From: Dallia pectoralis
Taxonomy: Eukaryota > Chordata > Actinopteri > Esociformes > Umbridae
Assembly (NCBI GenBank): GCA_029465975.1
Contig: CM055758.1
Location: 12,712,869-12,776,868 of the forward strand
DNA: 64,000 bases
Reading direction: 5' to 3'
A program made the translations under genes and the position numbers. Positions 1 to 38,104 of this stretch are shown here, one piece after another. The notes under the pieces are model-generated. The model saw nothing but the letters and a program-made list of their open reading frames with translations. It was not told where the DNA came from and made no database searches. Within the stretch, counting starts at the first letter, position 1. Each line of letters opens with the position of its first letter.

Positions 1-64
1 CTGTTCTGGCGGATAAGCTCCAATTACCTTCTTAGTCATACATCATAGTTTACACTCCCAATTG

Positions 65-77
65 TGTGTGTGTATGT

Positions 78-124
<47 letters not shown>

Positions 125-330
125 TATGTGTGTGTGTGGATGTGTGTATGTGTGTGTGTGTGTGTGTGTGCGTGTGCTTGCGCGTGTGTGTGCGTGCGTG
201 CAGCCATGCATCTCTGTCTGAGCGTTTGTGTCTATGTTTTTGTCTGTGTAATTACGTGTGTGTTTTTGCATGCCTGCTGTGATATGTGAGCATTGGCTGT
301 TTAGTGTGTGTGTGTGTGTGTGTGTGTTTC
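65..330. repeat. GT-rich microsatellite cluster
   Basis: Interrupted (GT)n with TATG and GCGT variants, then a second pure GT block near 303-327. The open frames here (Cys-Val on +, Thr-His on -) are repeat translations, not genes. Confidence 0.95.
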
Positions 331-821
331 TTCTCTGAGACTCTACACATTGATCATTATCTAAGTGAGGGGATGTAAATCCATTCCATGTTCCATTCCG
401 TATTGCTGCTTCCAACAACTTTCCTCTTTCATATAAAACATCATACTTCTGTCTCTCTGTGCAGCTCTGCTCTGTTCTGTCTAGCTCTATGTACAAATGT
501 GTGTGTGTGTGTGCTTGTGTGTGTGGTCAGGGTAGCTAGCTGTGTCTATCCTGCTTTCAAGCCACTGTTTTCATCTCTCATCCTCTCTTCCTCTTCCCTG
601 TCAAATCCCCACTTTGCTCTTCCTCTCCTCACTTCTCCAGTTCCCCCACTTCCCCCTTTTTACTGACCTTGTTAGATCATGTGTCGATGGGGTGTGTGTG
701 TTTGGGGAGGTTGGGGGGGGAGGTTGGGGGGGCGAGACGATGCCTGACTGCAGCACTTTAATAAAACATATGTGTAAGAAGCTGTGTTTGTGTGTAAGTG
801 TGTATATACATAGTGGACAAC

Positions 822-885
822 AACATTTGTGTGTGTGTGTGTGTGTGTCTGTGTGTGTGTGTCTGTGTGTGTGTGTGTGTGTGCC
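822..885. repeat. (GT)n microsatellite
   Basis: GT dinucleotide run with GTCT interruptions, in intronic sequence left of the first visible gfra2-like exon. Confidence 0.9.
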
Positions 886-1194
886 TGGGAGCAGGGCTTT
901 GTGTGTAGATGCTGTAAAGGCTGTGTGAGAGAGAGATAACAGTCGACCCAGGGCAACACTCTAATTGGCCCACTCCGGATACTGCTCCCTCCCTCTCTCC
1001 CCCTGTCTCTCTCTCCCTCTCTCTCCCTCTATTTCCCTCTCTCTCTCTCTCCCTCGTTCACTCCCTCTCCTCTTGGGATCCCACACTTTTCCACCTGAAT
1101 AGTTTATTAAGAGGAGAGAGGAGATGGAAGAATAGGCACTGAGCCAAAAGGAAAGGAGAGGAGAGAGGAGTGTGGGGAGTGAGTTGAGGGGACA

Positions 1195-1495
1195 CAACAG
1201 GAGATTAAGGAGTAGACAAGGAGTAGACAAGGAGGAGACAAGGAGGAGTCAAGGAGTAGACAAGGAGGTAACAAGGAGGAGACAAGGAGGAGACAAGGAG
1301 GAGTCAAGGAGGAGACAAGGAGGAGTCAAGGAGGAGACAAGGAGTAGACAAGGAGGAGACAAGGAGTAGACAAGGAGGAGTCAAGGAGGAGACAAGGAGG
1401 AGACAAGGAGGAGACAAGGAGGAGACAAGGAGGAGACAAGAAGTAGACAAGGAGTAGACCAGGAGGAGACAAGGAGTAGACAAGGAGGAGTCAAG
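1195..1495. repeat. 11-bp purine minisatellite (aaggaggagac)
   Basis: Head-to-tail copies of an 11-bp unit with variants aaggagtagac and aaggaggagtc. The strand is almost purely A/G with an occasional t or c. It gives repeat open frames on both strands that are not genes. Confidence 0.9.
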
Positions 1496-1559
1496 GCCCG
1501 GGGCAACGGGGTTAAGACTCTTTAACAAGAAGACACAGGATAGATTACAGTGAAAGCCC

Positions 1560-1591
1560 TCACACCTGCACACACACACCTACACACACAC

Positions 1592-1641
<50 letters not shown>

Positions 1642-2050
1642 ACACACACACAGACACAGAACTGCACACACACACACACCTACACACACCTGAACACAAA
1701 CACGTACACACACACCTGCACACACACACCTACACACACACCTGCACACACACACCTACACACACACCTGCACACACACACCTACACACACACATGCACA
1801 CACACACAGACACAGAACTGCACACACACACACACACACCTACACACACACCTGCACACACACACACCTACACACACACCTGCACACACAGACACAGAAC
1901 TGCACACACACACACACACACACACAGACGCAGACACACACACACAGACGCAGACACACACACACCTACACACACACAAACACACAGACACACTGACAGG
2001 CCCACTGGCACACTGGCACAACCACACACACAAACAGACACACAGACACA
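1560..2050. repeat. Compound CA-rich repeat
   Basis: (CA)n broken by cctgca, cctaca and cagacg variants that recur with roughly 12-20 bp spacing, so part of it behaves as a minisatellite on a CA background. Confidence 0.92.
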
Positions 2051-2204
2051 CGCAAGGGCAATGAATCCAGAATCAGTAAATCTGTGTAGTTGGGACGGGA
2101 CGATGTAATGAAGTCTTTATTCTCTGGTCGTTAGGATTTGCCTTCTACAATCACCCTGAGCTCAGCTCATTTCACACCATCAATACCCTACAAGTAGCAG
2201 GAGG

Positions 2205-2394
<190 letters not shown>

Positions 2395-2698
2395 CAGAGA
2401 TGCCTCGGGGCCAGTTGTCTCGCGGAAAGGCTTGATGGGCAGAACACACAGTGTTAGTGAACTTGGCCTATTATATAAGCTAATGCAGTGTTTGCTGACT
2501 TGACATTCTGTTGGAAACACATATCTCTGGTTGCCTGTCTGGCTCTGTTACAAGTCTAATACATGACACAAAGTATGAAATAAACATGCTAATGTAGAAT
2601 GAGTTCCCACTACAACAACTGTGTCACTGATGGTGAGAATTAGGCCTTGACTTTACCACAATTACATTTCTCCTCCCACGCACAGTATGGCTTCATTA

Positions 2699-2702
<4 letters not shown>

Positions 2703-2782
<80 letters not shown>
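2703..2782. repeat. (GT)n microsatellite
   Basis: Pure GT tract about 200 bp upstream of the first visible gfra2-like exon, followed by a degenerate GTCT run. Confidence 0.95.
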
Positions 2783-2785
<3 letters not shown>

Positions 2786-2976
2786 CTCTGTCTGTCTGTG
2801 TGTGAATGTTTGTGTCTCTGTGTCTGTGTGTGTCTTGTAGCTTCATTACACAGATAATTTGGTGAATTTATATTTAGCCACATTCACATACGGCGCTAGT
2901 GATGTGTAACAAGACAAGCTCTGGGGTTAAAGCTACACACATTCCGTCTGTTAACTTTCTGTGTTCTCTCTTCCAG

Positions 2977-28296
<25,320 letters not shown>

Positions 28297-29750
28297 CCCC
28301 CATATCCGACCCCCCACCCACCCCCCACACACACACACACACTCACACACACAAACTCCTGATTCCAGACGCCACCCAGGGGTGTTCTGTGACATCACAT
28401 CCTCCACTACCATGTCAACGACAACCAAAATAACATCATCAGAAGAGCAGAGTAGAAATTGAGGAAGTAATGAAGAGCAGCGATGAAGAGGATGTGGGAA
28501 GAGGAAAGTTAATGGAGAGAAGAAACTGGTTCTCATTCCACAGCGCAGAGATGGCTAAACAGAATGAGAAATAACAATAGAACGACAGAGATGGCTAAAC
28601 AGAATGAGAAATAACAATAGAACGACAGAGATGAGTGGATGGAATTGAGATCAGCTGAAGTTTTTTGATAGATCACCAGGGAGACAGCAGCCTCTACACA
28701 GACAACGTATCGCTATATTCTAAAGAACACTGAGGACGTTCTGCGTTGTCACAAGGTCTTGGAGTGCTTCAGAGTGCTAAGACACTTTAACTGAGATGGA
28801 GCTCTAATAATCCGAATTGAGGAAAGAGTGACAACGAGCTTGTAAGGTGTGCTGGAAACAGAAACACTTGATACATATGTATTTTCCTCTATACAGTAGG
28901 GCATAGCAACAGGTGAAAAAAGGGCCAAGAGCCGCTGTCTCTGGTTAGTTGGACTCTGTTCACATTGGACCGGACTCTACTGATTCTACAGTAATTGGTG
29001 CAGAAAGTCCAGAGGGGCGGAACAGTTCCTCTGTATCTCACCTGAATAACACACCCATCAGAACATCATCAAACATACTCACACATTTAGCCAAACACCG
29101 CAAGGACACCATTCACCCTTACCCCCTTGGGTTCTCACTGCCTGGTAGACAGGGTTAACATGTGCAAACACACACACACACCCACATATAACACACACAT
29201 ATAAATGCCTCGTCAAGTACACCTCGCAGAATTCAGCAGACTTCGGAAGACATTATTGTAGGTTGAAGAGGTTTTCTATCTCAGTTGTGTTGTTAAAAAC
29301 TGCGATAGGAAAATAGTGTCAATGTAAAAATATGAAAAAAATTAAGTCTCATTGCATAACTGTATGCGGCAGTTTGAGTGTATAAACTTGTATTATATAT
29401 TTGTTTATGTGTGTGTGTGTGTGTGTGTGTGTGCATCTGTTTATGTGAGTGTGGATGTGGACGTGTGTGATGTATTGTAGTTGTTTGTATAATACCTGAG
29501 ACTGTATTTTTCTATGTTGGAAAGTGAGTTGATTGGTAATCAGGACAGAGACATGACACACACTTGGTGTATGTAAGTGTATGTAACACATCTGCTGTCA
29601 TGGTGACTGGCGGTGCCAACACTTGTCGTGTCAGGTCTTATGTACTTGTCATCTTTTATTTTCCTGTTGAGAGAGAAAGAAACAAGGGAACATTTGAGGG
29701 TCCTAAATGGAGAATAAATTACAGGAGGATCACAACGTACATGTAAGCTT
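28297..29750 (+). other. Probable 3' UTR and downstream flank of gfra2-like gene
   Basis: This stretch follows the stop codon. It holds a C-rich/CA repeat (28310-28352), a 40-bp unit twice in tandem (about 28550-28629) and ordinary unique sequence. An AATAAA at 29713-29718 is one possible polyadenylation signal; the true 3' end is not determinable by eye. Confidence 0.35.
29409..29432. repeat. Short (GT)n microsatellite
   Basis: Twelve GT units in the region downstream of the gfra2-like gene. Confidence 0.85.
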
Positions 29751-31120
29751 TAAAGGGCCCATTCCCACCTTACTTCTGCACCCAGAAATTCAACTGAATT
29801 CCAACTGAATGCACTTTTCTCTCCATGCGTATTCTGCAACTGAACTTACGGATGAGGATTTTCTGTTTCAGCCAACTAATTATTTTGGGGAGAGAAAAAT
29901 GTAGGTCTCAACTGTGTCAACACTTTTTTTCTCGCGGGAACCTTGAAGACGTTTGGCCGAACCATAACAATATACGTGCAAAATAATTTATTCACTATTT
30001 TGAAGTTTACACTGATAAGACTATTTGCAGTATTTGCTACATACATACATTATATTTATAGACCCAATTAGCAAGCCCAGACAAATGTCACTTCTGTCCT
30101 TAAACACTGTACTTCCTTCATTCTGTACTTGTGCCTGTCCAATATTATTTGCCACCATTAGTATATATAACTATACATTTATGGCCTGACCCCAGTACAG
30201 CCATTAGTATATATAACTATACATTTATGGCCTGACCCCAGTACAGCCATTAGTATATTTAACTATACATTTATGGCCTGACCCCACCAAGGTATGATTC
30301 TGAATGCTGATGTATCACCAATGTTTGACTCAATGCCTGACACACATATTTTTCCTAGTGAATAGAAATAATGAGTTTTTTTATTTAGTTTATGTTGGTT
30401 TCTATTGTTACAACCAAAAGGTCACATTAACATGATACAGATAAAATGACTTTATATAGCCAAATGTAGCGTACCTGAGGTATAACAGTCAGTCCCCTAC
30501 AATTGCATTCCATTACCTGGTTTGATTTAGGATACCTTTTTTATTTTTCTGCCAATGTTGTGACGACATTGGTGCTGTGACTGAGGGTGAAGTTATGGGG
30601 GAACTATTTAAAGATGCTCTGCCATTGTTGTGACAACATTGGTGCTGTGACTGAGGGTCAAGTTATAATGATACTACCGTATTTAAAGATGCTCTGTGGA
30701 GCTTTGAAATACTTTCAGCCATGTTGTGAAATTGGTGCTCACATGCTAAACCGGCCCCGTGTTCTTCATGTGTTATTGTCATCCTTCTGTGTCCCAAACC
30801 ACCCATTTGCAAAATGAAGTGAATAAATAAAATGGTAATGTAGGAACTTGGTGTACTTATGATACCAGAGTGCATATTTAATGAAGGCCAAATAAACATT
30901 GTAATAAAAATGAACCAGGACATTGGCTTGATAAGCTTAATTCTGGAACTGAAAGTTACGTTGAACTTTAGTGAAAGGTGTTTGAATGGAGAGCAAAGGA
31001 TTGGCAAACATTTCAAAGTTGAAATTGTGACCTAACTGAGCAACAGCAGTGTAAATGAATTTATGAAATATGTGTCTAAAGACCTCAATAAAAACACCTG
31101 TAAGATTATGCAAGTGCAGT
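29750..31120. other. Intergenic sequence with small tandem duplications
   Basis: A 46-bp unit (gccattagtatatataacta and following) is present three times at about 30152-30288. A roughly 75-bp unit (gttgtgacgacattggtgct and following) is present twice at about 30555-30700. No gene recognised. Confidence 0.6.
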
Positions 31121-31127
31121 CCTCTCT

Positions 31128-31287
<160 letters not shown>

Positions 31288-31325
31288 CTAAAGAAATTAT
31301 GAGATGTGACGGTTTCCAAGATAAA

Positions 31326-31400
31326 TAGCCAATGGGTATGCATGTCCAGGAATAACAGCCAATGGGTATGCATGTCCAGGAATAACAGCCAATGGGTAGT
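31326..31400. repeat. 30-bp unit, 2-3 tandem copies
   Basis: Unit agccaatgggtatgcatgtc plus caggaataac, twice complete, with a third partial copy before agccaatgggtagta. Confidence 0.85.
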
Positions 31401-31499
31401 ATTTGCACATTTGGTTGGTTGTGCTGTTTATGAAGGAGCCTTTAATTTAGCAATGTGTTCCTGGGAGATATATAAGATGTTCAACGAAGGCTTCAACTA

Positions 31500-32380
31500 G
31501 GCAACTGTTGCCCATTCCTATATAGTAGTATAGTAGTATTTTAAAACTCCACACGGTTTTTAATATTTTAATCTTCACTACGTCTCACACATTAATTAGT
31601 TTGATTGATTGCATACAATCCATACACAGGCAGGTCCTACCTCTCACTTCTACAAACAAGCCTTTAAACCCACTTTTAACCCACTTTTTAAGATGAAGGA
31701 TGCACAATTTGATTAAATATAACTCATTATATTTCTGTTTACCCTTTTATCTGTGGACTAATTGTCTGAGCATAAAAGTGCTTCTGTTTCACAAATTGTG
31801 TTGAGTCTTTTGAAAAGGTGAATCACCCACGGGAGTAGCTGTAGCCTGATGAGTCCATGAGCTCCCCGCTGACAAAGCTTCCCCGCTCCACAGGCGAAAC
31901 CGACCAATTTGCAGTGTCCATGGGGTTTCCTAGAAACCCGTTAGTTTACGGCACAAGGCTCAAACTTGCACTGTGGTGGACAGTATTGGGGCCATGAAAG
32001 AAGTCTTGTGACTGCTGTGTCACCTGTGTAATTAGTGTATTCCATTGTGCATCTTGAATACATTAATCGACGTGGCGTTTGACGTAACAGCACATGCATA
32101 TCACAGGAGCTAGAGAATGCTTTTACAGTAGCAACCTTTTGAAGCCCAAAAGCTAATTTGTGAATCCATTCATTTTGAAAATCCGTACCGTTTAGGATTT
32201 GCAGAAACTTCTGAAATCCGAGCTGATTTGAATAAGTCTGCTCACCTCTAATCTCTCTGATCCGGGCCTGAGACACAAGTACATTCACTTTAGATAACAG
32301 CTTTAGAAAAACCTGGGTCATGTCATATCTTTGATCTGTTTCTCACAAGTCCCGTTGCAATCCCCCTTTTTTCTTTCTTT
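31500..32380. other. Intergenic sequence without recognised gene
   Basis: No coding signal. A 126-codon - strand frame at 31941-32321 has no family resemblance. Confidence 0.45.
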
Positions 32381-32385
32381 CCCTT

Positions 32386-32725
32386 CTGTCTTTCTATCTT
32401 ACACTGTGCTGTGTTTTGTTTCTATTTGACTGACAGAACTCATACCAGGTGTTCTGTCTTTCTATCCTACACTGTGCTGTGTTTAGTTTCTATTTGACTG
32501 ACAGAACTCATACCAGGTGTTCTGTCTTTCTATCCTACACTGTGCTGTGTTTAGTTTCTATTTGACTGACAGAACTCATACCAGGTGTTCTGTCTTTCTA
32601 TCCTACACTGTGCTGTGTTTAGTTTCTATTTGACTGACAGAACTCATACCAGGTGTTCTGTCTTTCTATCCTACTCTGTGCTGTGTTTAGTTTCTATTTG
32701 ACTGACAGAACTCACTCCAGGTTCT
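32386..32725. repeat. 68-bp minisatellite, five copies
   Basis: tctatcctac markers recur at 32393, 32461, 32529, 32597 and 32665, an exact 68-bp period. Copies differ at only a few bases. Confidence 0.95.
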
Positions 32726-32729
32726 ATGC

Positions 32730-33944
32730 ATGCAGCAGTTGCTCGTCTGTCCTTCACTGTTTCACTCTCTCCATTTCTCTCTCTTTTACTGTATGTCCAT
32801 CTGTCAGTCCTTTTTTCCTGTTCTTTACGGTCCATCTCTATCCACTCCATTTATTCATTCAGTCACTCATCGCTCTGTTTATTCAGTGCCAGTCTAAAGT
32901 TTGGACACACCTCATTCAATCTCATTCAAGGTTCATAGATTTCTTTCTATTATTTTTCACCCTTTTTAGAACAATAGTGAATTCATTACTATGAAACAAT
33001 AGATAATAACGCCTTAAATGATAAACACTCTGATGGCAGCTGGAATGTATTTAAATTAACAGGCTTTGTTAAATGCTTCTGTGTTTAATGTGTTTCCCTT
33101 ATAATGCGTTTGAGACAACTAGCTGCGTTGTGACTGTGTAGGTTTGTGTTAGGCAATCAATATGTGTCTTCTAGTCCATATTATGGCAAGAACAGCACCA
33201 TTATGGTTTTGCTCTTCTAAACCGTTTTAAGGTCACAAAAAGCTAAATCAACTTGACTTCAATGAAATATAAAACACTTGGTATCTGCTCAATGCTCTGC
33301 TGACATTTCACTGAGATGCGTTTGTTAGTGATCTAAATGTACAGGGATGTTTTACTTAGATGAAAAGCACTTACTAAAATATGTCACAAAATCTATTTTG
33401 TCGCTATAGTATATCTTCTTAGGTTTAATAGATTTTAAACCAGTAAGGCTGTTAAAGCCCTAAACATTTTAGCACAAACGTAGTGATCCATAGGCATTTG
33501 TCTTTGGCAGTAATGATTAAGACACATTAGTAGAATTACAATTGAAACAGTGTTTTCTTGATCAGTTCTAGATGATATTCCGTATTAACTTGCCTACACC
33601 TTTGGGGTGGAATTGTCCAGATTTGTTGCCACTTAAAAACTCCAATAACATTTGAATGGATTGCAATAGAGACATGAGGTTTGGACCATTGCTTATCTAC
33701 AAAATAATGAGCACTGACTAATGTAACTGATTCTGAACCCTGACAATAAAGTATCTGCATTGCGTTGTGTGCAATCATAATAATTATAACATTATTGGAA
33801 GCACAGTCACACACGCACGCACACACACAAAAATAAAAACACACATGAGCTTTACTGTGCCTCTGGCTGCGAAAGGAGTTAATCACAGTCTTCATTTTCT
33901 CCTCCTGCTGGAACTATGTTTAAAACATAATGTGAGGATTTATC

Positions 33945-33979
<35 letters not shown>

Positions 33980-34300
33980 TGTGTGTGTGTATGTGAGTGT
34001 GTGTGGCATGCGTGTATGTGAATGGGAATGTGTGTGTGTGTGCAAGCGCGTGGTTATGCAGCAGCAGAGACAAAGGGGAATTCAGCCCTTCTGCCTATCA
34101 CTATGGCAACAAGTGTGAAGTGCGTCGGGAAAAAGCTAATTATGAAATGAGGAAGGAGGTAGCGGGAGAGTGAGGTGTTTAAAGGAAGAGAGAAAATAAG
34201 TAGCAGTCTCTGGCCTATCTCTTTTACTCTGCCCTCTTGTTTAATCTCTCCACCTTTATCACCCGCTCTTTATTATTTAGTTTCCTCAGTAGTTGGGTTT
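32730..34300. other. Intergenic sequence; one possible conserved block
   Basis: No coding exon. (GT)n lies at about 33950-34015. The stretch 34045-34165 is unique, balanced in composition and contains acaaagg and tatggcaac motifs, so it is a weak candidate for a regulatory element. Confidence 0.4.
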
Positions 34301-34309
34301 CCAAGGATA

Positions 34310-34790
34310 GTCATGCAAGTTTTCTAAAGAATAGGCATACGTTTTTTTTAAAGAATAGGCATATGAGTTTTCTAAAGGACAGGCATATGAGTTTCTAAAG
34401 GATATAGTCATACATGTTTTTTAAAGGATGGTCATACGAGTTTTCAAAAGGATAGTCATACAAATTTTCTAAAGGATAGTCATACAAGTTTTTTAAAAGA
34501 TAGGCATACGAGTTTTCTAAAGTATAGTCATACGAGTTCTCTAAAGGATAGGCATACGAGTTTTCTAAAGTATAGTCATACGAGTTCTCTAAAGGATAGT
34601 CATGCGAGTTTTTTAAAGGATAGTCATACGAGTTTTCTAAAGTATAGTCATACGAGTTCTCTAAAGGATAGGCATACGAGTTTTCTAAAGTATAGTCATA
34701 CGAGTTCTCTAAAGGATAGTCATGCGAGTTTTTTAAAGGATAGGCATACGAGTTTTCTAAAGGATAGGCATACGAGTTTTCTAAAACCTG
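34310..34790. repeat. 24-bp minisatellite, about 20 copies
   Basis: Unit ataggcatacgagttttcta plus aagg, with alternating atagtcatac and ataggcatac forms. The first copies are decayed. It opens a - strand frame of (ENSYDYPL)n that is not a gene. Confidence 0.94.
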
Positions 34791-35129
34791 CATACTGAGA
34801 AGATGTAAATGTTCCCTGAACTCGCTGATAAAAACCAGAGCCTGATGACATGAAAGAATTTCTCCATTTTCATTTGCAGAATAAAAAGTTAGAGTTTGAT
34901 GTGTTCCCATTGTCAAATGGAAACAAATGTGCCGCTTTTGTCTTGGTACCTTTACTCATACCGTCTGGGTAGTCAACACTACCAAATGATTATGAATAAG
35001 AGTAAGACATATGGAGCCTCACATCAGAGAGCATGTCAACAAAATAAAACACTATTTATTGATGATGCACATCGCTGTACACATTAACCACCCTGTAAAG
35101 TTAACCTTAAATTACAGTATTTGTCTTTG

Positions 35130-35510
35130 TAGCTGGGAGAACTCCCCCAGAAGCCAGTCTACCGCCCCCTGCCGGCGGTCGTCCTCTCCGGCCTTCTGAG
35201 CCATCATCGTTATCTCCTCCCCCTGCACACCTGGTTCAGTCTCGTCATCACTACACCTGGTGTCCATTACCTCATTAGAGGACTATTTAAGTTCCCTGTG
35301 TTTGGGCTGGTCTTTGTGTGGAATTGTTAAATGTTACGTGTCTTGTACACCACGATTCTCATTGTGAGATCGTGGTTATTTATACTCCGTGTGAGGAGTT
35401 ATTCTATGTTACTACGTGCGCTGCGCCGCATCCTTGCCTTTTTGGAATTATAGCGTGTTTACGCTCTACTGCGTTCTAAGAGATTGTTCCCAAGAAATAA
35501 AAGAGACTTA
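35130..35510 (+). mobile_element. LTR retroelement 3' end fragment (Ty3/gypsy-like)
   Basis: CCCCTGCCGGCGGTCGTCCTC-type coding tail, then cacacctggttcagtctcg and a TATTTAAG promoter-like stretch near 35284, then aataaaag near 35495. This order (coding end, LTR with TATA and polyadenylation signal) suggests a truncated gypsy-type 3' end. No clean boundaries or target duplication were seen. Confidence 0.45.
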
Positions 35511-35519
35511 GTACGCTAC

Positions 35520-36360
35520 CTGCTATTAACCTTTGGGGGACCTCTTAATTTTCTTTGCCAATGTTTTTACTACCAAAACATGTGCAAAAAAGCCTTTTCA
35601 TTCACAATTTCTGCTAAAGTACTTTTCAGGAAACAAAAAAACCCATGTCAAAAAAGTTTCTGTTGACAATTTATCTGATCTGTGGCGTCCCTGGAAACAT
35701 TGCAATTGGTTCACCCAAGTTAGCGTCCTGCCTTGCGGACATCACAGTTTCACCATGTGAGAGTGCAGTGTATAAAACAACACTATCTTAGTGGTCGCTC
35801 TGTTTAGGGCATAGTGGTATTTTAGTCTTTCCAGAATGTATTTTTTTCACAATTTGGTTACGTTCTGCTGTGTTGCTATCCTGGGTTTATATGGGGTCTG
35901 TTTGGATATGAAAGGTTCTCTTAAACCCATGGAGATAGGAGGCTCTTCTCTGGGTTCGTCTCTCTGCCAATTAAGGCATTGCTATTTAAAGTGTAATACA
36001 TAATTTCCTTGAGGTTACAGGTCATTTCTATCTTCTGATAATTATTGGGGATGTTTTCCTCGTTTTGCTCTGCATGCATTATTGGTGTTTTCACGTTGTA
36101 CTCTGTGGATTTTGTACGTTAGCAGAATTCTGCATGTTGTCTCTACTGAGTGTTTATCCCATTTTGTGAATTCTTGGTAAGTGGACCATTTTAAACCAGA
36201 TCCTGATTGAGATGTCAAGTTTAATGTTGTTTTTGATAGCGTATACGGCCCTTCTGGCCTTGTCTCGCTCTCCCACCATTTCCTTCCCCTACGCCTCCGT
36301 CTCAGTGTGATAAAGCAATCATAGTAAACATCAGGAGGAATCACAAGCAGATAACCCTGT
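35520..36360. other. Intergenic sequence without recognised gene
   Basis: AT-rich, no supported feature. Confidence 0.45.
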
Positions 36361-36368
36361 GACATACC

Positions 36369-36471
36369 ACACGCACACACACACGCACACACGCACACAC
36401 GCACGCACACACGCACACGCGCGCACACGCACGCACACGCACGCGCACACACGCACACACGCACGCACACA
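36369..36471. repeat. (CA/CG) alternating purine-pyrimidine repeat
   Basis: cacacacgcacacacgcacg-type units, strictly alternating pyrimidine and purine, a classic Z-DNA-prone sequence. Confidence 0.93.
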
Positions 36472-36589
36472 TTCACCATCCATGTGGTGTTGATCAGTGT
36501 CCCAGCTGACATCAGTCTATCTGGTTCTGTCTGGTCCTCTGGTTTCAAACACCAGGCACCAGGACACACAGCAATGTAGCCAGGAGAGT

Positions 36590-37000
36590 TGAGGGAACTG
36601 GGGAGAGAGTGGGATAGGAGATGGGGAGAGAACGGGAGAAATAGAGATGAGAATGAGACAGAGGAAACACAGGGAGAGGATACTAGAAGAGTGAAAGTGG
36701 GGAGAGAGAGAGAGCAAGAGAGGGAGGATCTCCAGATAGAGAGGGAGCGAGGGATAGAGATAAGGGAATAAGGTAGGGAGAGAGAGAGAAAGAGGAGAGG
36801 GAAGAGAGAGGGAGTGTATCACCAGGAGACAAAGACAGTGTTACACCAGTAAATGCATTCATAGCTAGCCTGAGAGAAAACGAATGAGAGAGAAGGAAAT
36901 AGAAAGAGGGGAGGGCCATTTTACCAACAAGAGACACAAAAAGAGAGAGAGGAGAGTGATAGATAGAAGAGAGAGAGAGAGAGAGAGAGAGTGAACAGGA
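36590..37000. repeat. GA-rich purine tract
   Basis: Long stretch dominated by gagag and gggaga, ending in a pure (GA)n at about 36966-36992. Open frames here are low-complexity. Confidence 0.8.
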
Positions 37001-37554
37001 GGGAGACAGAATTACACTTTTGTACTTCTCATCCATTTTACACCAATGTCTTCTGTTCCATACGGCTGTTGTTTTATCTCTTTGGTGTAATTTCTACATA
37101 TAAATACTAGGGGTATATCCATACTCGAACCTTGTGTATCTGCCAATATCGATACTAATCCGATACCAAATCCTCTTTTTACAACTAAGCTGTTAACAAT
37201 ACATTTGTTTGGATGTCCTTCACATGACCTAGCCATCTAATCTCACTTTGTAGGTAGCTATGTTCACCTGACATGTGTTACATGTGTTGCTTGTGCTGCT
37301 TGCGACACACCCCTCTAAACAGCACGACGCTAAATGCATTTACATCATAGGCAAAAGAATGGTATCTGATTGGCCAATTATTATTTTTTGGGCGATATCT
37401 GATCCTTGGTTATTGGCCAGTATCTGGCCAATTCCAATACTACATATCAGATTGATACATCCCTAATAATTTCATATCAATGCTGTATGGCAGGAATTCC
37501 ATAACTTTGGAAAAAGCAATTAGATTCAGTATGAACATATTAGCAATGCTATTA

Positions 37555-37862
37555 CTTAACCTCCATCCCAACCCTAACACCTCTACTGTGCCTAACCCTA
37601 ACCTGTGTCTAACCCTAACCCTAATACCACTACTGTGCCTAACCCTAACCTGTGCCTAACCCTAACCTGTGCCTAACCCTAACCTGTGTCTAACCCTAAC
37701 CCTAATACCACTACTGTGCCTAACCCTAACCTGTGTCTAACCCTAACACCTCTACTGTGCCTAACCTGTGTCTAACCCTAACACCTCTACTGTGCCTAAC
37801 CCTAACCTGTGCCTAACACTAACCCTAACACCTCAACTGTACCCTAACCTGTGCCTAACAAT
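37555..37862. repeat. Interstitial telomere-like array (TAACCC-derived)
   Basis: Many taaccctaacc units are interleaved with ctgtgcc or acctctactgtgcc spacers. It resembles degenerate vertebrate telomere repeat mixed into a longer tandem unit. Confidence 0.85.
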
Positions 37863-38104
37863 AATGTGATCACGCTTTACTAAACAGTTACATAATAATG
37901 TCATTCATATGTAACAGTTGGTACATTTTAACTATAGTGCAAAACTTGAAAGTAAAGGTATTTGTTTGAAAACCCTAAGAAGAACAATCACTGGACTATA
38001 GTTCAAAACGTATGGATATTTCAGAAAAGAAGATGTAACGATAATGTTAAGACTTTAGAATTAAGAGTATTGTATTATAATATTTCTCACCTTGGAGAAG
38101 GTTG

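Noticed and set aside
1172..1579. Glu/Arg/Gly-rich and Ser/Leu-rich frames over the 11-bp array
   Set aside because: Low-complexity shadows of a purine minisatellite.
31836..31910. Hammerhead-like core: cctgatgagtcc ... ggcgaaac
   Set aside because: The core words are present, but about 40 bases separate them, stem II pairs at only three positions, and no stems I or III could be drawn.
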